A stretch of 64,000 nt of DNA from DATMBF01 sp035559595 (GCA_035559595.1 DATMBF010000008.1:62001-126000), one strand, 5' to 3'; shown: positions 25,330 to 34,985, counted from the first letter of the stretch. Notes: generated by a model from the sequence alone, not told the origin. Numbers and translations are program-made.

Positions 25330-26742
25330 ATGTTTCGACGATATCTGACATATATCATTCTTGCGATCGGTGTGAATACACTTGGCCAGGCGGGTGATCG
25401 CACGACCATTCGTGGAGTCGGTATGGGACGGACATTCGTCTCGGCATCGCGCGGAATTGATGCAATTGGAATCAATCCGGCAAATCTCGCTATTCCCGAC
25501 CGGAGCGATTTTTCGCTTGTTGTCCTTCCATTTACGTACCGCGTCAGCACAGAACTGTTCAGCTACGACATCTATCAGGAGTTTTTTACCGGCGTGCCCG
25601 ATACGACTGGAGATGGTGAGCGTGAGCCGAAGCTGTTGACCGAGGCCGATAAGAATCGCTTGCTTTCACTCCTTCCGGAAGGAAAAGCCACCACAAGAAT
25701 GGATGTCGAGGCCATGTATCTCGGAATGAGCTTCATGCATCCTGACGTCGGCGGATTCGGTATTGCAGTTACCGAGAAAATGGGTGTGAAGCTTGATCTT
25801 GCGAAAGAGTACTTCAGGATGTTTCTGTTCGGATTTCAGCAAGGGGGTTCAAGCTATGATTTCAGCGGTACGAAGCTCTCGGCCTGGTGGTATCGCGAGT
25901 ATAACTTCTCGTACGCTCGCCGCATGCCGGTGAATTCGAAGACCTTCAAGGATCTCTATGTTGGACTTGGCTTGAAGCTTGTGCACGGGTATGGCATCAT
26001 GCACACCAGCCGTTACTCGGCACGACTGGCAAATGAAATCGTTGGGACGAACCAATATCGTATCAGGGGAAGTTTTGATTTTCTTAATATTCGCTCGGGT
26101 GTGGACTTTCTCGACCCTGCAAAAGAGACGGCAACCGTCAATCCCTTTACCGGTGCCGCGGGAACAGGATACGGGGTCGACCTTGGACTTACCGCAGAAA
26201 TCATTTCTGGGCTTCAACTCTCCTTTGCCGTTACAGATGTTGGTGGAATAACATGGAAGAAGAATGTCGTGGAGACGCGGGGAAGCTATGATCTTACTAT
26301 TGCCGATCCCTTCTCTGCGCCGGGTCAGGATAGTTTGATCAATGCCATCCGTGGGAAGAACTCACCGGCTGAGCCATTCACCACGCCGCTTCCGACAACG
26401 GTCCGGTTTGGCGCTTTGCTTACAAACAAAGCCTCGTTTCTCGAGTTTCTTCCGGGTGCGATGGTCGTGGGAATCGATTACAATCAGGGTTTCAACGAGA
26501 TGTTCGGGAACAGCGAAGAGCCTCGCCTGTCTATGGGGATGGAGTACAGGATCATTCCGCTCTTGCCGCTTCGCACGGGCTTTTCGGTTGGTGGGGGGGA
26601 TGGGTTCCGATGGGGAGCCGGTTTCGGCTTAGATTTTCACTTCATCAGTCTTGATCTTGCCACAGAGAACTTCGGCATGCTTTTCTCGCCGAGTGCCTTC
26701 CAGATGTTCTCCGTTTCGTTCGGTCTGCGGTTTAGGGGATGA
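25330..26742 (+). CDS. Outer-membrane beta-barrel protein (DUF5723/PorV-like fold)
   Basis: A 470-residue protein with a signal peptide (residues 1-20, ending NTLGQA). The N-terminal GVGMGRTFVSASRGIDAIGI, followed by an NPANLA motif, is characteristic of FadL/PorV-like and DUF5723 barrels of the Bacteroidota group. Multiple amphipathic strands follow, with a final RFRG end after MFSVSFGLRF. It is likely an outer-membrane channel or surface assembly factor. Its close coupling to the upstream lipoprotein gene suggests a shared complex. The convergent gene at 26750 ends 7 bases away. Confidence 0.82.
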   Translation: MFRRYLTYIILAIGVNTLGQAGDRTTIRGVGMGRTFVSASRGIDAIGINPANLAIPDRSDFSLVVLPFTYRVSTELFSYDIYQEFFTGVPDTTGDGEREPKLLTEADKNRLLSLLPEGKATTRMDVEAMYLGMSFMHPDVGGFGIAVTEKMGVKLDLAKEYFRMFLFGFQQGGSSYDFSGTKLSAWWYREYNFSYARRMPVNSKTFKDLYVGLGLKLVHGYGIMHTSRYSARLANEIVGTNQYRIRGSFDFLNIRSGVDFLDPAKETATVNPFTGAAGTGYGVDLGLTAEIISGLQLSFAVTDVGGITWKKNVVETRGSYDLTIADPFSAPGQDSLINAIRGKNSPAEPFTTPLPTTVRFGALLTNKASFLEFLPGAMVVGIDYNQGFNEMFGNSEEPRLSMGMEYRIIPLLPLRTGFSVGGGDGFRWGAGFGLDFHFISLDLATENFGMLFSPSAFQMFSVSFGLRFRG

Positions 26743-26749
26743 TTTTCCT

Positions 26750-27100
26750 CTACGGCCAGCAATCCCACTTCGGAAAACCGAGCTTTTTGTAATACCCTTT
26801 GGCTATTGCGTATTCCGCCGAGAACGGATTCTTTGGGAAGGGGGAGCGGTCAAGGCCCTCGACTTTCACGTGTGGGAATACGGCAGCACGGCGCCGCACA
26901 GGTGCAATGCCCCACGGTTCCGAAAGTTTGAAGATAATGACAATGTGAACGCTGTCACGTTTTTCCGGAGTTCGTTGATGACGACGCGTGTCTGGAAGGT
27001 CAAGAAGTGGTCCGCCGGGGTTCTTTGTTTGAGCGAATACTGAAGACTCTACGAAGAAGAGAACGAAGAAAAGGAGAGAGTGTTTCAGAAGTGCCTTCAT
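26750..27100 (-). CDS. Small secreted protein, unknown
   Basis: A 116-residue protein if started at the ATG at 27100; a longer reading to 27124 exists, but the export signal begins at the later Met (MKALLKHSLLFFVLFFVESSVFAQ). The mature part is basic and Pro-rich with no family I recognise. It ends AKGYYKKLGFPKWDCWP, a distinctive aromatic tail with one Cys. It lies between the barrel gene (convergent) and hslU. Because composition and signal look genuine, I accept it as a real gene. Confidence 0.6.
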   Translation of the reverse strand: MKALLKHSLLFFVLFFVESSVFAQTKNPGGPLLDLPDTRRHQRTPEKRDSVHIVIIFKLSEPWGIAPVRRRAAVFPHVKVEGLDRSPFPKNPFSAEYAIAKGYYKKLGFPKWDCWP

Positions 27101-27176
27101 CAGCGAGACATTCGAAATTCTCAAGTTCGTGTTTAGGATTGTATGCTTTGAATTTCTGCAGCAGCCTCAGATGAGA

Positions 27177-28592
27177 TCATAAGATATACCTGCTGAGATC
27201 CCGATTCTTCACAATCGAGCTGAGCTTTGCCTCCACCTTTTCCTTCGTGATCTTCAGAGTGGCTGCAGGGAGAGAGTCTGGTGCCTCAAAAAGAGTTTCT
27301 TCCAGCAACGTCGTCAGAATCGTATGAAGTCTGCGAGCCCCGATGTTCTCCACCTGCTCATTCACTTCGTAAGCCGTCTTGGCGATTTCCCGAACGGCAT
27401 CATCCGTAAACTCTAACTTCACGCCCTCCGTTTCCAACAACGCGGCATACTGTTTTAGCAGTGCGTTTTGAGGCATGGTGAGGATCTTGACGAAATCCTC
27501 CTCTGTAAGACTCTTCAGCTCAACGCGAATCGGAAATCGTCCCTGCAACTCAGGGATGAGGTCCGACGGCTTTGCTACATGAAACGCCCCGGATGCGATG
27601 AAGAGAATGTGGTCTGTCTTGACCATTCCGTATTTCGTTGCGACATTCGAGCCCTCAACGATCGGCAGGAGGTCGCGCTGGACGCCTTCGCGCGAAACAT
27701 CCGGTCCTGACCGTTGTCCCCCCGACGAAGCGATCTTGTCAATCTCGTCAATGAACACGATACCGGAGTTTTCAACGCGCTGGAGAGCTTCTCGCTGGAC
27801 TTTTTCCATGTCGATGAGCTTCTGCGCTTCCTCCTGCGTGAGGAGCTGTCGCGCCTCGCCGACGCTGAGTTTCCGTCGTTTGTTCTTCTTCGGGAGGATG
27901 TTTCCAAACATCTCCTGGATGTTGATCCCCATCTCCTCCAAGCTCACCGGCCCCATCACCTGCATGAGAGGAATTTGTGGGGTAGGAATGTCGATTTCAA
28001 TTTGTCGTTGATCCAGTTCTCCGGCCCGCAACATCTGTCGAAAACGTGTCCTCGTTTTCTCGTTTTCTTCTTCCGCAGAAACCGGTTCTCCTTCTATCTC
28101 CACTACCCTTGGTCGTCGAATCGGAGGGACGAGAATATCCAGAATCCGCTCTTCGGCCAGGTCACGCGCCTTTTCCTGCACCTCTGCCGTTTTCTCCATT
28201 TTTACCATATTCACGGAGATTTCAACGAGGTCGCGGATCATCGATTCCACATCGCGCCCAACATAGCCGACTTCAGTGAACTTCGAGGCTTCCACCTTGA
28301 TGAACGGAGCATTGGCAAGTTTGGCGAGTCGCCGGGCGATCTCTGTCTTTCCGACGCCCGTTGGGCCAATGAGAATGATGTTGTTGGGCATGATCTCCTC
28401 ACGGAGATTCTCCGGCACCTGGAGTCGCCGCCAGCGATTGCGCAGGGCGATGGCGACGGATTTCTTCGCATTGTCCTGTCCGATGATATACTTATCCAAT
28501 TCTTTGACGATTTGCCGCGGTGTTAATTCCTTCATGTCAGGATTCGTTTTCTCCCGTAAGGGGCTTTTCTTCTGTTTGGTAAGCGTTTGCAC
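27177..28592 (-). CDS. hslU: HslU, ATPase of the HslUV protease
   Basis: A 471-residue AAA+ unfoldase. It has the N-terminal substrate/nucleotide region (ELDKYIIGQDNAKKSVAIAL), Walker A GPTGVGKTEIARRL, the GYVGRDVES pore loop, the HslU-specific intermediate (I) domain at about residues 130-250, Walker B GIVFIDEIDKI, and a C-terminal tail ending DLSRYIL that inserts into HslV. The GTG at 28592, with GAGGAG upstream, is coupled to the hslV stop 2 bases before; an ATG at 28535 is an alternative start. It unfolds proteins for the HslV peptidase. Confidence 0.96.
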   Translation of the reverse strand: MQTLTKQKKSPLREKTNPDMKELTPRQIVKELDKYIIGQDNAKKSVAIALRNRWRRLQVPENLREEIMPNNIILIGPTGVGKTEIARRLAKLANAPFIKVEASKFTEVGYVGRDVESMIRDLVEISVNMVKMEKTAEVQEKARDLAEERILDILVPPIRRPRVVEIEGEPVSAEEENEKTRTRFRQMLRAGELDQRQIEIDIPTPQIPLMQVMGPVSLEEMGINIQEMFGNILPKKNKRRKLSVGEARQLLTQEEAQKLIDMEKVQREALQRVENSGIVFIDEIDKIASSGGQRSGPDVSREGVQRDLLPIVEGSNVATKYGMVKTDHILFIASGAFHVAKPSDLIPELQGRFPIRVELKSLTEEDFVKILTMPQNALLKQYAALLETEGVKLEFTDDAVREIAKTAYEVNEQVENIGARRLHTILTTLLEETLFEAPDSLPAATLKITKEKVEAKLSSIVKNRDLSRYIL

Positions 28593-28594
28593 GT

Positions 28595-29134
28595 TTACAG
28601 CTCCTCAACGTAGAACTGCTTGTTTGTGTAGATATCGATTTCGGATGCGACCGTAAGAGATTCCTCAACGATTTGTCTTGCATCAAGTTTTGTGTGTTTA
28701 AGGAGCATTCTTGCCGCTGCAAGGGCATAGCTTGCGCCCGAGCCAACGGCGACAATCCCATCATCCGGCTCTATGACATCACCTGTTCCGGAAATGATCA
28801 GCGCGTGATCTTTGTCGAGCACCGCCAGCAGGGCTTCGAGCTGACGGAGATATTTGTCCGTTCGCCACAATTTCGCAAGCTCAACCGCAGCCCGGAGAAG
28901 TTGGCCGCGATGCTTTTCCAGCTGTTCTTCGAACCGATCAAGAAGACTCAGGGCATCTGCTGTGGAGCCGGCGAATCCGACAAGGACAGAGCTGTTATAG
29001 AGTTTTCGAATTTTGCGGGAGGAATGTTTCATCACGGTGGTGCCGAGCGTGACCTGCCCGTCCCCTCCCATTGCCACCTTGCCGTTTCGGCGCAGGCCGA
29101 TGATAGTCGTTCCGTGCGGTCGTTCAGTCTTCAT
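28595..29134 (-). CDS. hslV: HslV, peptidase of the HslUV protease
   Basis: A 179-residue proteasome-beta-like peptidase. The Met-to-Thr leader ends at HGTTI, where the Thr after removal of the propeptide is the nucleophile. GSGASYALAAARML and the VGFAGSTADALSLLDRFEEQ segment are typical. It forms a double-hexamer core capped by HslU. It starts 33 bases after the rpoN stop in the same minus-strand run. Confidence 0.97.
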   Translation of the reverse strand: MKTERPHGTTIIGLRRNGKVAMGGDGQVTLGTTVMKHSSRKIRKLYNSSVLVGFAGSTADALSLLDRFEEQLEKHRGQLLRAAVELAKLWRTDKYLRQLEALLAVLDKDHALIISGTGDVIEPDDGIVAVGSGASYALAAARMLLKHTKLDARQIVEESLTVASEIDIYTNKQFYVEEL

Positions 29135-29167
29135 GCGATTATCCGATGTCGTTAAGTGAGAAAGAAA

Positions 29168-30589
29168 TCAGATCTTTTTTCTCAGACGGGCAATGGGAAG
29201 GCCAAGCTGCTCTCGGTACTTCGCAACTGTTCGGCGGGCAATTCTGATTCCCTCTTTCCGGAGGATTTCGGCAATCTTGTCGTCGTTGAACGGATCCTGC
29301 GGATCCTCTGCCTCGATGATTGCTTTGACTCGCTGTTTCACCATTAAGTTGGAGACATCTTCCCCCGTTTCAGATTCGAGCCCCGACGTGAAGAAATATT
29401 TCAGGGAATAGACGCCGAACTCCGTTTGAACATATTTGCTGTTCACAACACGGCTAATCGTCGAGATATCGACGCCGACGACTTCAGCCACATCTTTGTA
29501 AATCATCGGTTTCAAGATCTCCCCCTCCTCAAACCACTGACGTTGTTTTTCGACGATGGCACGCATGACTTTCATCAACGTCTCACGCCGCTGGTGGATC
29601 GACGCAATGAACCACTTTGCCGCTTCGAATTTCTGCTTAATGAAGTCCTTCGCCTCTTTCTGCACCTTCTTCCCCTTCGGAGCGATCATCTCTTTGTAGG
29701 CATTATTGATCCGTAGGGGTGGGATGTTTCGATCGTTAAGAGTGATGATGAAGTCTCCATCCTCGCGCTCGACTATGAAATCGGGCGTGATGTAATTCTC
29801 CTGCGTTGTAAATTGCCCCTCGCCGGGTTTCGGGTTCAGATGCTGGATAAGATCAACGACTTTCTTAAGTGTCTCCGTTCCAATCTGGAGTTGTTCCCTG
29901 AGGGTGTCGAAGCGCTTCATTTTGAAGTCTTCGAAATGATGTTCCAGGATCTTCAATCCAAGCTGCTTGAGGGCAGGATCACACGTTCGGCTCTGGAGCT
30001 GCACAGTAAGGCATTCTTGCAACGACCTCGCAGCGATCCCGGGTGGATCGAGATGATGGATCCTTTTGAGCACAGCTTCAGCTTTTTCGAGGGAGATCTC
30101 CAACCCGTAGCTGAGATTCAAATCCTGAACAATGAGAGGAAGTTCACGCCTCAAATATCCATCCTCATCGACATTGCCGATAATCTCCTCCGCCAGGAGT
30201 ATGTCAAGATCATCAACCTCGAGCAGCTTGAATTGGGCCAGTAATCTCTCGGAAAGGGGAACCGCTGCCGCGAGGGGTGGCTCATATTGCTCCTCCTCCT
30301 GAGAAGCAGCTATCCGTTCAGGGCTCTTGTATCCTTCGAGGTCATCCTTTATATAATCATCGAGCGTGTAATCATCAGCCTCGCCGTTGGTGTTTTCCCC
30401 GTCCTCCGGCTCAACCTGGTCAAGCGAAAGCTCGGAGGTTTCTTCGACCTCAAGCATGGGATTCAACTCGAGCTCGGTTTTGATGCGTTGCTCGAGGGCA
30501 AGCGTGGGGAGTTGAAGAAGCTTGAGGTATTGAACCTGCTGCGGGGTGAGCTTAAGACCGAGCTTAAGTTGTTGCTGAAGGTTAATCAT
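29168..30589 (-). CDS. rpoN: RNA polymerase sigma-54 factor
   Basis: A 473-residue RpoN. Region I is Gln/Leu-rich (LQQQLKLGLKLTPQQVQYLKL), region II is acidic, and the core-binding and helix-turn-helix domains follow (VAEVVGVDISTISRVVNSKY). The diagnostic RpoN box ARRTVAKYREQ is close to the C terminus, for -24 recognition. It needs bacterial enhancer-binding ATPases for open-complex formation; the kinase at the left edge could belong to such a circuit, but no NtrC-like gene is in the window. It overlaps the DUF3109 gene by 4 bases. Confidence 0.97.
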   Translation of the reverse strand: MINLQQQLKLGLKLTPQQVQYLKLLQLPTLALEQRIKTELELNPMLEVEETSELSLDQVEPEDGENTNGEADDYTLDDYIKDDLEGYKSPERIAASQEEEQYEPPLAAAVPLSERLLAQFKLLEVDDLDILLAEEIIGNVDEDGYLRRELPLIVQDLNLSYGLEISLEKAEAVLKRIHHLDPPGIAARSLQECLTVQLQSRTCDPALKQLGLKILEHHFEDFKMKRFDTLREQLQIGTETLKKVVDLIQHLNPKPGEGQFTTQENYITPDFIVEREDGDFIITLNDRNIPPLRINNAYKEMIAPKGKKVQKEAKDFIKQKFEAAKWFIASIHQRRETLMKVMRAIVEKQRQWFEEGEILKPMIYKDVAEVVGVDISTISRVVNSKYVQTEFGVYSLKYFFTSGLESETGEDVSNLMVKQRVKAIIEAEDPQDPFNDDKIAEILRKEGIRIARRTVAKYREQLGLPIARLRKKI

Positions 30590-31188
30590 CGCTCAGAGGC
30601 TTCACTTCTCGTTGTGCTCTTCCTGCTGCCGTTTCCGCGAATCGTACTCTTGAGCAATTCTTCATACCATTGACTGCCGAACGCTCTGGTGAGAGGTTCT
30701 TTGAGAAAGGGAACGAGGCCGATCTGTTCCCTTGATCCTCGTTTGAGGGCGGGTTCGCATTCGGCAATCGACTCGAAGCGAAGAGAGATCCATCGCCCTC
30801 GATCCACACGAATCGGAAAGAGATGGCATGAAATAGGCTTGCGCCATTGAATTTCGCCGTTGAGGTAGGCCTTTTCGAAAGAACATTTTGCCACATCCCC
30901 GTCGTACGTAACAAACGCACACGCCCGGTTATCGATGCACGGGGTGACAAAGCCATCATAGACCTTTTCTGCAAAGCCTGTTTCTTCAAGAACAGTGAGG
31001 TGCTTTTCGCTCAGGTACTTCTGGATGGCCGGGAAGGCCTTCTCGATCTCTTGGATTTCGCTTTCAAGGAGAGGTGCCCCTAATCCACCGGGCATAGTGC
31101 AGCAGGCACCCTTACAGCGTTGCAAATCACACGCGAATTGTGTGTGGGGAATCGACTCGTCGACACCGATTTCATCGATAACGGTCAT
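30586..31188 (-). CDS. DUF3109 family Cys-rich protein
   Basis: A 200-residue protein with several conserved cysteines: FACDLQRCKGACCTMPG near the N terminus, then CIDNRACAF and KCSFEKAY, and SCHLFPIRV. These match the DUF3109 family, related to YkgJ-type proteins thought to bind zinc or an iron-sulfur cluster. The function is not established. It precedes and overlaps rpoN (ATGA), so it heads the rpoN-hslVU unit. The C terminus is charged and variable. Confidence 0.88.
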   Translation of the reverse strand: MTVIDEIGVDESIPHTQFACDLQRCKGACCTMPGGLGAPLLESEIQEIEKAFPAIQKYLSEKHLTVLEETGFAEKVYDGFVTPCIDNRACAFVTYDGDVAKCSFEKAYLNGEIQWRKPISCHLFPIRVDRGRWISLRFESIAECEPALKRGSREQIGLVPFLKEPLTRAFGSQWYEELLKSTIRGNGSRKSTTRSEASER

Positions 31189-31341
31189 CTTGCGTACCCT
31201 GCAAACACCAAACCTGAATCAGTATAGCGAAAATTTTGTAGAGAGGAAAGACGCCCCGGGAGGCTCATTTTTGAACACTCGGTGGGCAATGTTCGAGAGC
31301 ATGATGTTCTTGTCAACCGAGCATCTTTGACAGTTGTCTAA

Positions 31342-31735
31342 GTCTACGTCCTCGGAGAGTTCAGAAATCAGGAGTTGTTGGCGAAGCTCATCATCATCGG
31401 GCAAGCCGATGAAAGCATCAGCGTGCGAAGAAGTGCCATTTACGCAATCAGTAATCCACGTGAGAAAAACCGCTTTTCAGGCTCTCAACGAGATTACCAC
31501 ATCAAAGACAGACCGCAAGGTAAGGGAAGCTGCGGTGTACGCTGCGGTGAATATCGACTGTCAATGAATCCGCACCGATGCTGGCGGAACTTGCTTTGAA
31601 AGATTCCGAGGAGCTTATGGGGAGTGCTACGTACGCGCTTGCAAACATCCACACAAACGAAGCCACAAAAGCTCTGCGGCGGATTCTCACCGCGAGTGAT
31701 GTCGCTGTCCCTGTCTTCATAGATATTGTCAAAAT
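31342..31735 (+). pseudogene. Decayed HEAT-repeat gene with frame breaks
   Basis: Three short stretches look like consecutive HEAT repeats but sit in different frames. The first is from 31342 (QELLAKLIIIGQADESISV, then RRSAIYAIS); the second is in another frame near 31464-31560 (FQALNEITTSKTDRKVREAA, then VYAAVNID); the third is from 31578 (MLAELALKDSEELMGSATYA, then ANIHTNEATKALRRIL). The pieces follow each other in the right order with the usual spacing of about 30-35 residues, so they appear to be one gene broken by indels. No start codon with a ribosome site precedes them. HEAT repeats are common in anchor or sensor proteins; the original role cannot be read. Confidence 0.6.
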
Positions 31736-31865
31736 AGATTCGAACACACGAATGCGAACCACAACCATTAGCGCGTTTGATGAAATGATCGTCTGGTCAT
31801 CAGCAACGAACAGCTGTACCACTATTCGTGATTACAATGGAGGCCTCCTGAAGGGACCCCACTGA

Positions 31866-32342
31866 TGCCAAACGACTAATCCCGCGTGGGGTCACGCGCA
31901 ACCTATTTCATGGATCCACGTAAACCGTGATGTCTTCGTCTTGAAACCGTAAAGTGTCTACAATTGTATTCGGCTGCTTTCATTGGAACAAAAGGCAGAG
32001 GTGCGGACGTCTAAACCAGGAATTCTTTGTCCCAAACGTTGACGAAGAACATACTTGCGAAGTCTAATGAATCGGAGTTATGAGAGAATCTCATATCTCC
32101 TCCTTCCCCGATGAACGTTCCCACAAGGAGAGTTCATCGGGTTTTTTTCTTTAACCTTTAAGAAAGCGAACTCAGAGGAGTCGTCTGTCAACCTTTTCTT
32201 AGGTTATGAAGTCTAACTGATGTTCCCACCACTGCAGTTCATTGCCTTGGAAGTGTAGGGCAACGCTATTGTGCTGTCCAACAACCATTCCGGGCTTGCT
32301 GGGTCTAATAGTTATCGTTTCTCATCACTACAGGAGCAACAC
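31866..32342. other. Non-coding stretch between the HEAT remnant and the DUF5916 gene
   Basis: I see no protein with support here. It holds a small perfect hairpin (CGCGTG-GGGT-CACGCG, 31883-31898), a short inverted repeat (TGAGA-GAA-TCTCA, 32081-32093) and a strong terminator at 32107-32149. The rest, including the 190 bases before the DUF5916 start, shows no clear promoter. Confidence 0.5.
32107..32149 (+). terminator. Strong rho-independent terminator with no intact gene before it
   Basis: CCCGATGAAC (32107-32116) pairs perfectly with GTTCATCGGG (32132-32141) over a 15-base loop and is followed by seven T. On the plus strand the only thing upstream is the decayed HEAT gene and a 240-base non-coding stretch. 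It may terminate an untranslated RNA or be the leftover terminator of the lost gene. Confidence 0.88.
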
Positions 32343-34985
32343 ATGAAGAGCACTCTGCGCATTGCTATTCCCACATTCGCGCTGATGCTTCTTTCTTCGT
32401 CCGTCACAGCGCAAGGCGCAAGCCAGCGACCGGTAGTGCGTGCCGTGCGGTCGGCGGAGAGCATCAGTGTAGACGGCATGCTCTCGGAGTCCGTGTGGAC
32501 CGGCCAGGGAACATCCGCTTTCATGCAGCGAAATCCCGACGAGGGAGCACCCGCATCGGAAAAAACGGAAGTCTGGGTCGCCTTTGACGATGCTGCCCTC
32601 TATATCGCGGCGAGACTCCACGACAGGGCGCCGGATTCCATCATGACGACGCTTGGTCGTCGTGACGCCTACGTCACGGCAGATTGGTTCAGCGTGTTTG
32701 TCGATTCTTACCTCGATAGGCGAACGGGATTCATGTTCTCCCTTAGTGCAGCGGGAACATTGTTGGATGGGACGCTCTATAACGACGATTGGAATGATTT
32801 TTCGTGGGACGGCGTATGGGAAGGGAAAGTGAACATCGACTCGGAGGGGTGGACCGTCGAAATGCGAATTCCTTTCTCGCAACTCCGCTTCAACGACCAG
32901 GAGGAGTATGTTTGGGGAATCAATTTCCGTCGTGATATCGGTCGCAAAAATGAAGAGGCATTTCTTGTCTATACTCCAAAAAAGGAGAGTGGCTTTGTTT
33001 CACGTTTTGCCAACCTTGTGGGAATTGAGAATATCTCCCCTCCTGCTCGAGTGGAGGCCTTACCGTATTTGAATACGAGAGCAGAGTATAAGAAGCCGAT
33101 CGCAGGAGATCCGTTTAATATGGGCAGGAAGTATCTTCCCGGTGTCGGAGCTGATTTGAAGGTAGGACTTGGCAGCAATCTCACGCTTGACGCCACCATG
33201 AATCCGGATTTCGGTCAGGTCGAGGTTGACCCGGCGGTGGTGAATCTCAGCGATGTGGAGACTTTCTTTCAGGAAAAACGGCCGTTCTTTATCGAAGGTG
33301 CGAACACGTTTCGATTCGGCAGGGGTGGATCCACCAATTACTGGAGTTTCAATTGGGCAGAGCCGACAATCTTTTACAGTCGAAGAATCGGTCGGGCCCC
33401 GAGCGGAAGTGTGCCCTCGGCAGATTACGTTGACAAGCCGGTAGGAACACATATTCTTGGCGCCGGGAAGGTTACCGGCAAAGTGTGGGATTATTGGAAT
33501 ATCGGCATAGTCAATGCAGTCACCAGTCGCGAGTACGCAAGGATTCAATCCGCCGGCACGCGTTCCGAGGTTGAAGTCGAGCCGATGACCTACTATGGTA
33601 TTGCGAGGGCACAGAGGGACTTCAACGACGGAAAACAGGGGATCGGTGTCATCACCACCTTCACAAACCGGATGTTCGACGATCAACGGCTCAGAAATGA
33701 AATGAATGCGAATGCTCTCGTCGGCGGGCTGGATGGTTGGACGTTTCTGGATAGTGAGAAGACCTATGTTATCACCGGCTGGCTTGCAGGGTCGCGAGTA
33801 TCCGGATCTCCAAATCGCATGGTGTCCCTCCAGAGAAGCTCCATGCACTATTTCCAGCGACCGGATGCGACGCATATCGGTGTGGATTCTACGGCCACGT
33901 CACTCAGCGGATATGCAGGACGCTTCATGCTGAACAAACAGAAGGGGGCAACGAATCTGAATGCTGCAATCGGTTTCATCTCTCCATCCTTCAATACGAA
34001 CGACCTTGGTTTCATCTGGCGGACGGACTACATCAACGCGCACATTGCAGCAGGGTATAAGTGGACAGAGCCGACAGACTATTACCGATTCCTTGGTCTG
34101 AACACAGCTCTTTTCTCGAGCGTTGATTTCGAGGGGAACCTGACATGGGCCGGGTGGTGGATCGGTGTCAACTACGAACTTCCCAACTATTACTTCATAT
34201 GGTTCAATACGGCCTACAATCCGGAAACGCTCAATGCCCGCCGGACAAGGGGCGGACCGCTCACGGTCAACCCGCCGGGGAACGAATTCGTGATGGGTAT
34301 CAGCACAGACAGTAGAAAGTCGGTTGTCTTCGAGTTATTCGGATTCACCTACCAGTCAAAAAGTGGTAACAATTATCATACCGAGCTCAGTGCTGAATGG
34401 AAGCCTGCTCCAAATCTGACGGTGCGCGTTGGACCGAGTTATTCAGTGAATAAAACGCAGTCCCAGTGGGTTGGTGCTTTCGACGACCCGACGGCAACTG
34501 CAACTTACGGCCGGCGATATCTGTTTTCCGATTTTCATCAGCGAACACTTGCAGCAAACGTTCGGTTGAACTGGACATTCTCGCCGGAACTCAGTTTCCA
34601 GTTGTTCACGCAATCTCTTATCTCGTCAGCCGATTATTTCAAGTTTAAAGAGCTGGCACGTCCGAAGAGCTACGACTTTTTGATTTATGGCGAGAAGGGT
34701 TCAACGTTCGATGAGTCGACCTTTACGGCCGACCCGGACGGTAACGGACCAGCGGCGCCGATTCAATTTTCAAATCCTGACTTCAATTTCAAGTCGTTGA
34801 GAGGGAATGCCGTCTTCCGGTGGGAATACATGCCAGGGTCCACGCTCTTTCTCGTCTGGACGCAAAGTCGATCCGACTACGAGAACCTCGGCTTTTTCCG
34901 GTTCAATCGTTCGATGGAGCGTCTCTGGAACGTGAAGCCGGAGAATATTTTCATGGTGAAGATCACCTACTGGTTGAGCACGTAA
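32343..34985 (+). CDS. DUF5916 outer-membrane protein with CBM9-like N-terminal domain
   Basis: An 880-residue protein. The ATG at 32343 is chosen because AGGAGC precedes it and a signal peptide follows (MKSTLRIAIPTFALMLLSSS). The frame extends to 32271, but that adds an implausible leader. Residues about 35-200 match the carbohydrate-binding family 9-like domain (SISVDGMLSESVW; VWVAFDDAALYIAARLHD; VEMRIPFSQLRF). The rest is the DUF5916 region, a predicted large beta-barrel, with DATMNPDFGQVEVDPAVVNL and FFQEKRPFFIEGANTF, ending in KITYWLST. Such proteins occur at the outer membrane of Bacteroidota relatives, with unproven function. It stands alone, closed by the terminator at 35064. Confidence 0.9.
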   Translation: MKSTLRIAIPTFALMLLSSSVTAQGASQRPVVRAVRSAESISVDGMLSESVWTGQGTSAFMQRNPDEGAPASEKTEVWVAFDDAALYIAARLHDRAPDSIMTTLGRRDAYVTADWFSVFVDSYLDRRTGFMFSLSAAGTLLDGTLYNDDWNDFSWDGVWEGKVNIDSEGWTVEMRIPFSQLRFNDQEEYVWGINFRRDIGRKNEEAFLVYTPKKESGFVSRFANLVGIENISPPARVEALPYLNTRAEYKKPIAGDPFNMGRKYLPGVGADLKVGLGSNLTLDATMNPDFGQVEVDPAVVNLSDVETFFQEKRPFFIEGANTFRFGRGGSTNYWSFNWAEPTIFYSRRIGRAPSGSVPSADYVDKPVGTHILGAGKVTGKVWDYWNIGIVNAVTSREYARIQSAGTRSEVEVEPMTYYGIARAQRDFNDGKQGIGVITTFTNRMFDDQRLRNEMNANALVGGLDGWTFLDSEKTYVITGWLAGSRVSGSPNRMVSLQRSSMHYFQRPDATHIGVDSTATSLSGYAGRFMLNKQKGATNLNAAIGFISPSFNTNDLGFIWRTDYINAHIAAGYKWTEPTDYYRFLGLNTALFSSVDFEGNLTWAGWWIGVNYELPNYYFIWFNTAYNPETLNARRTRGGPLTVNPPGNEFVMGISTDSRKSVVFELFGFTYQSKSGNNYHTELSAEWKPAPNLTVRVGPSYSVNKTQSQWVGAFDDPTATATYGRRYLFSDFHQRTLAANVRLNWTFSPELSFQLFTQSLISSADYFKFKELARPKSYDFLIYGEKGSTFDESTFTADPDGNGPAAPIQFSNPDFNFKSLRGNAVFRWEYMPGSTLFLVWTQSRSDYENLGFFRFNRSMERLWNVKPENIFMVKITYWLST

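Noticed and set aside
27714..28526. A 270-codon frame opposite hslU; similar shadows occur opposite alaS (17023-17775) and GGGPS (15471-16112).
   Set aside because: These lie fully antisense to conserved genes and have no features of their own.
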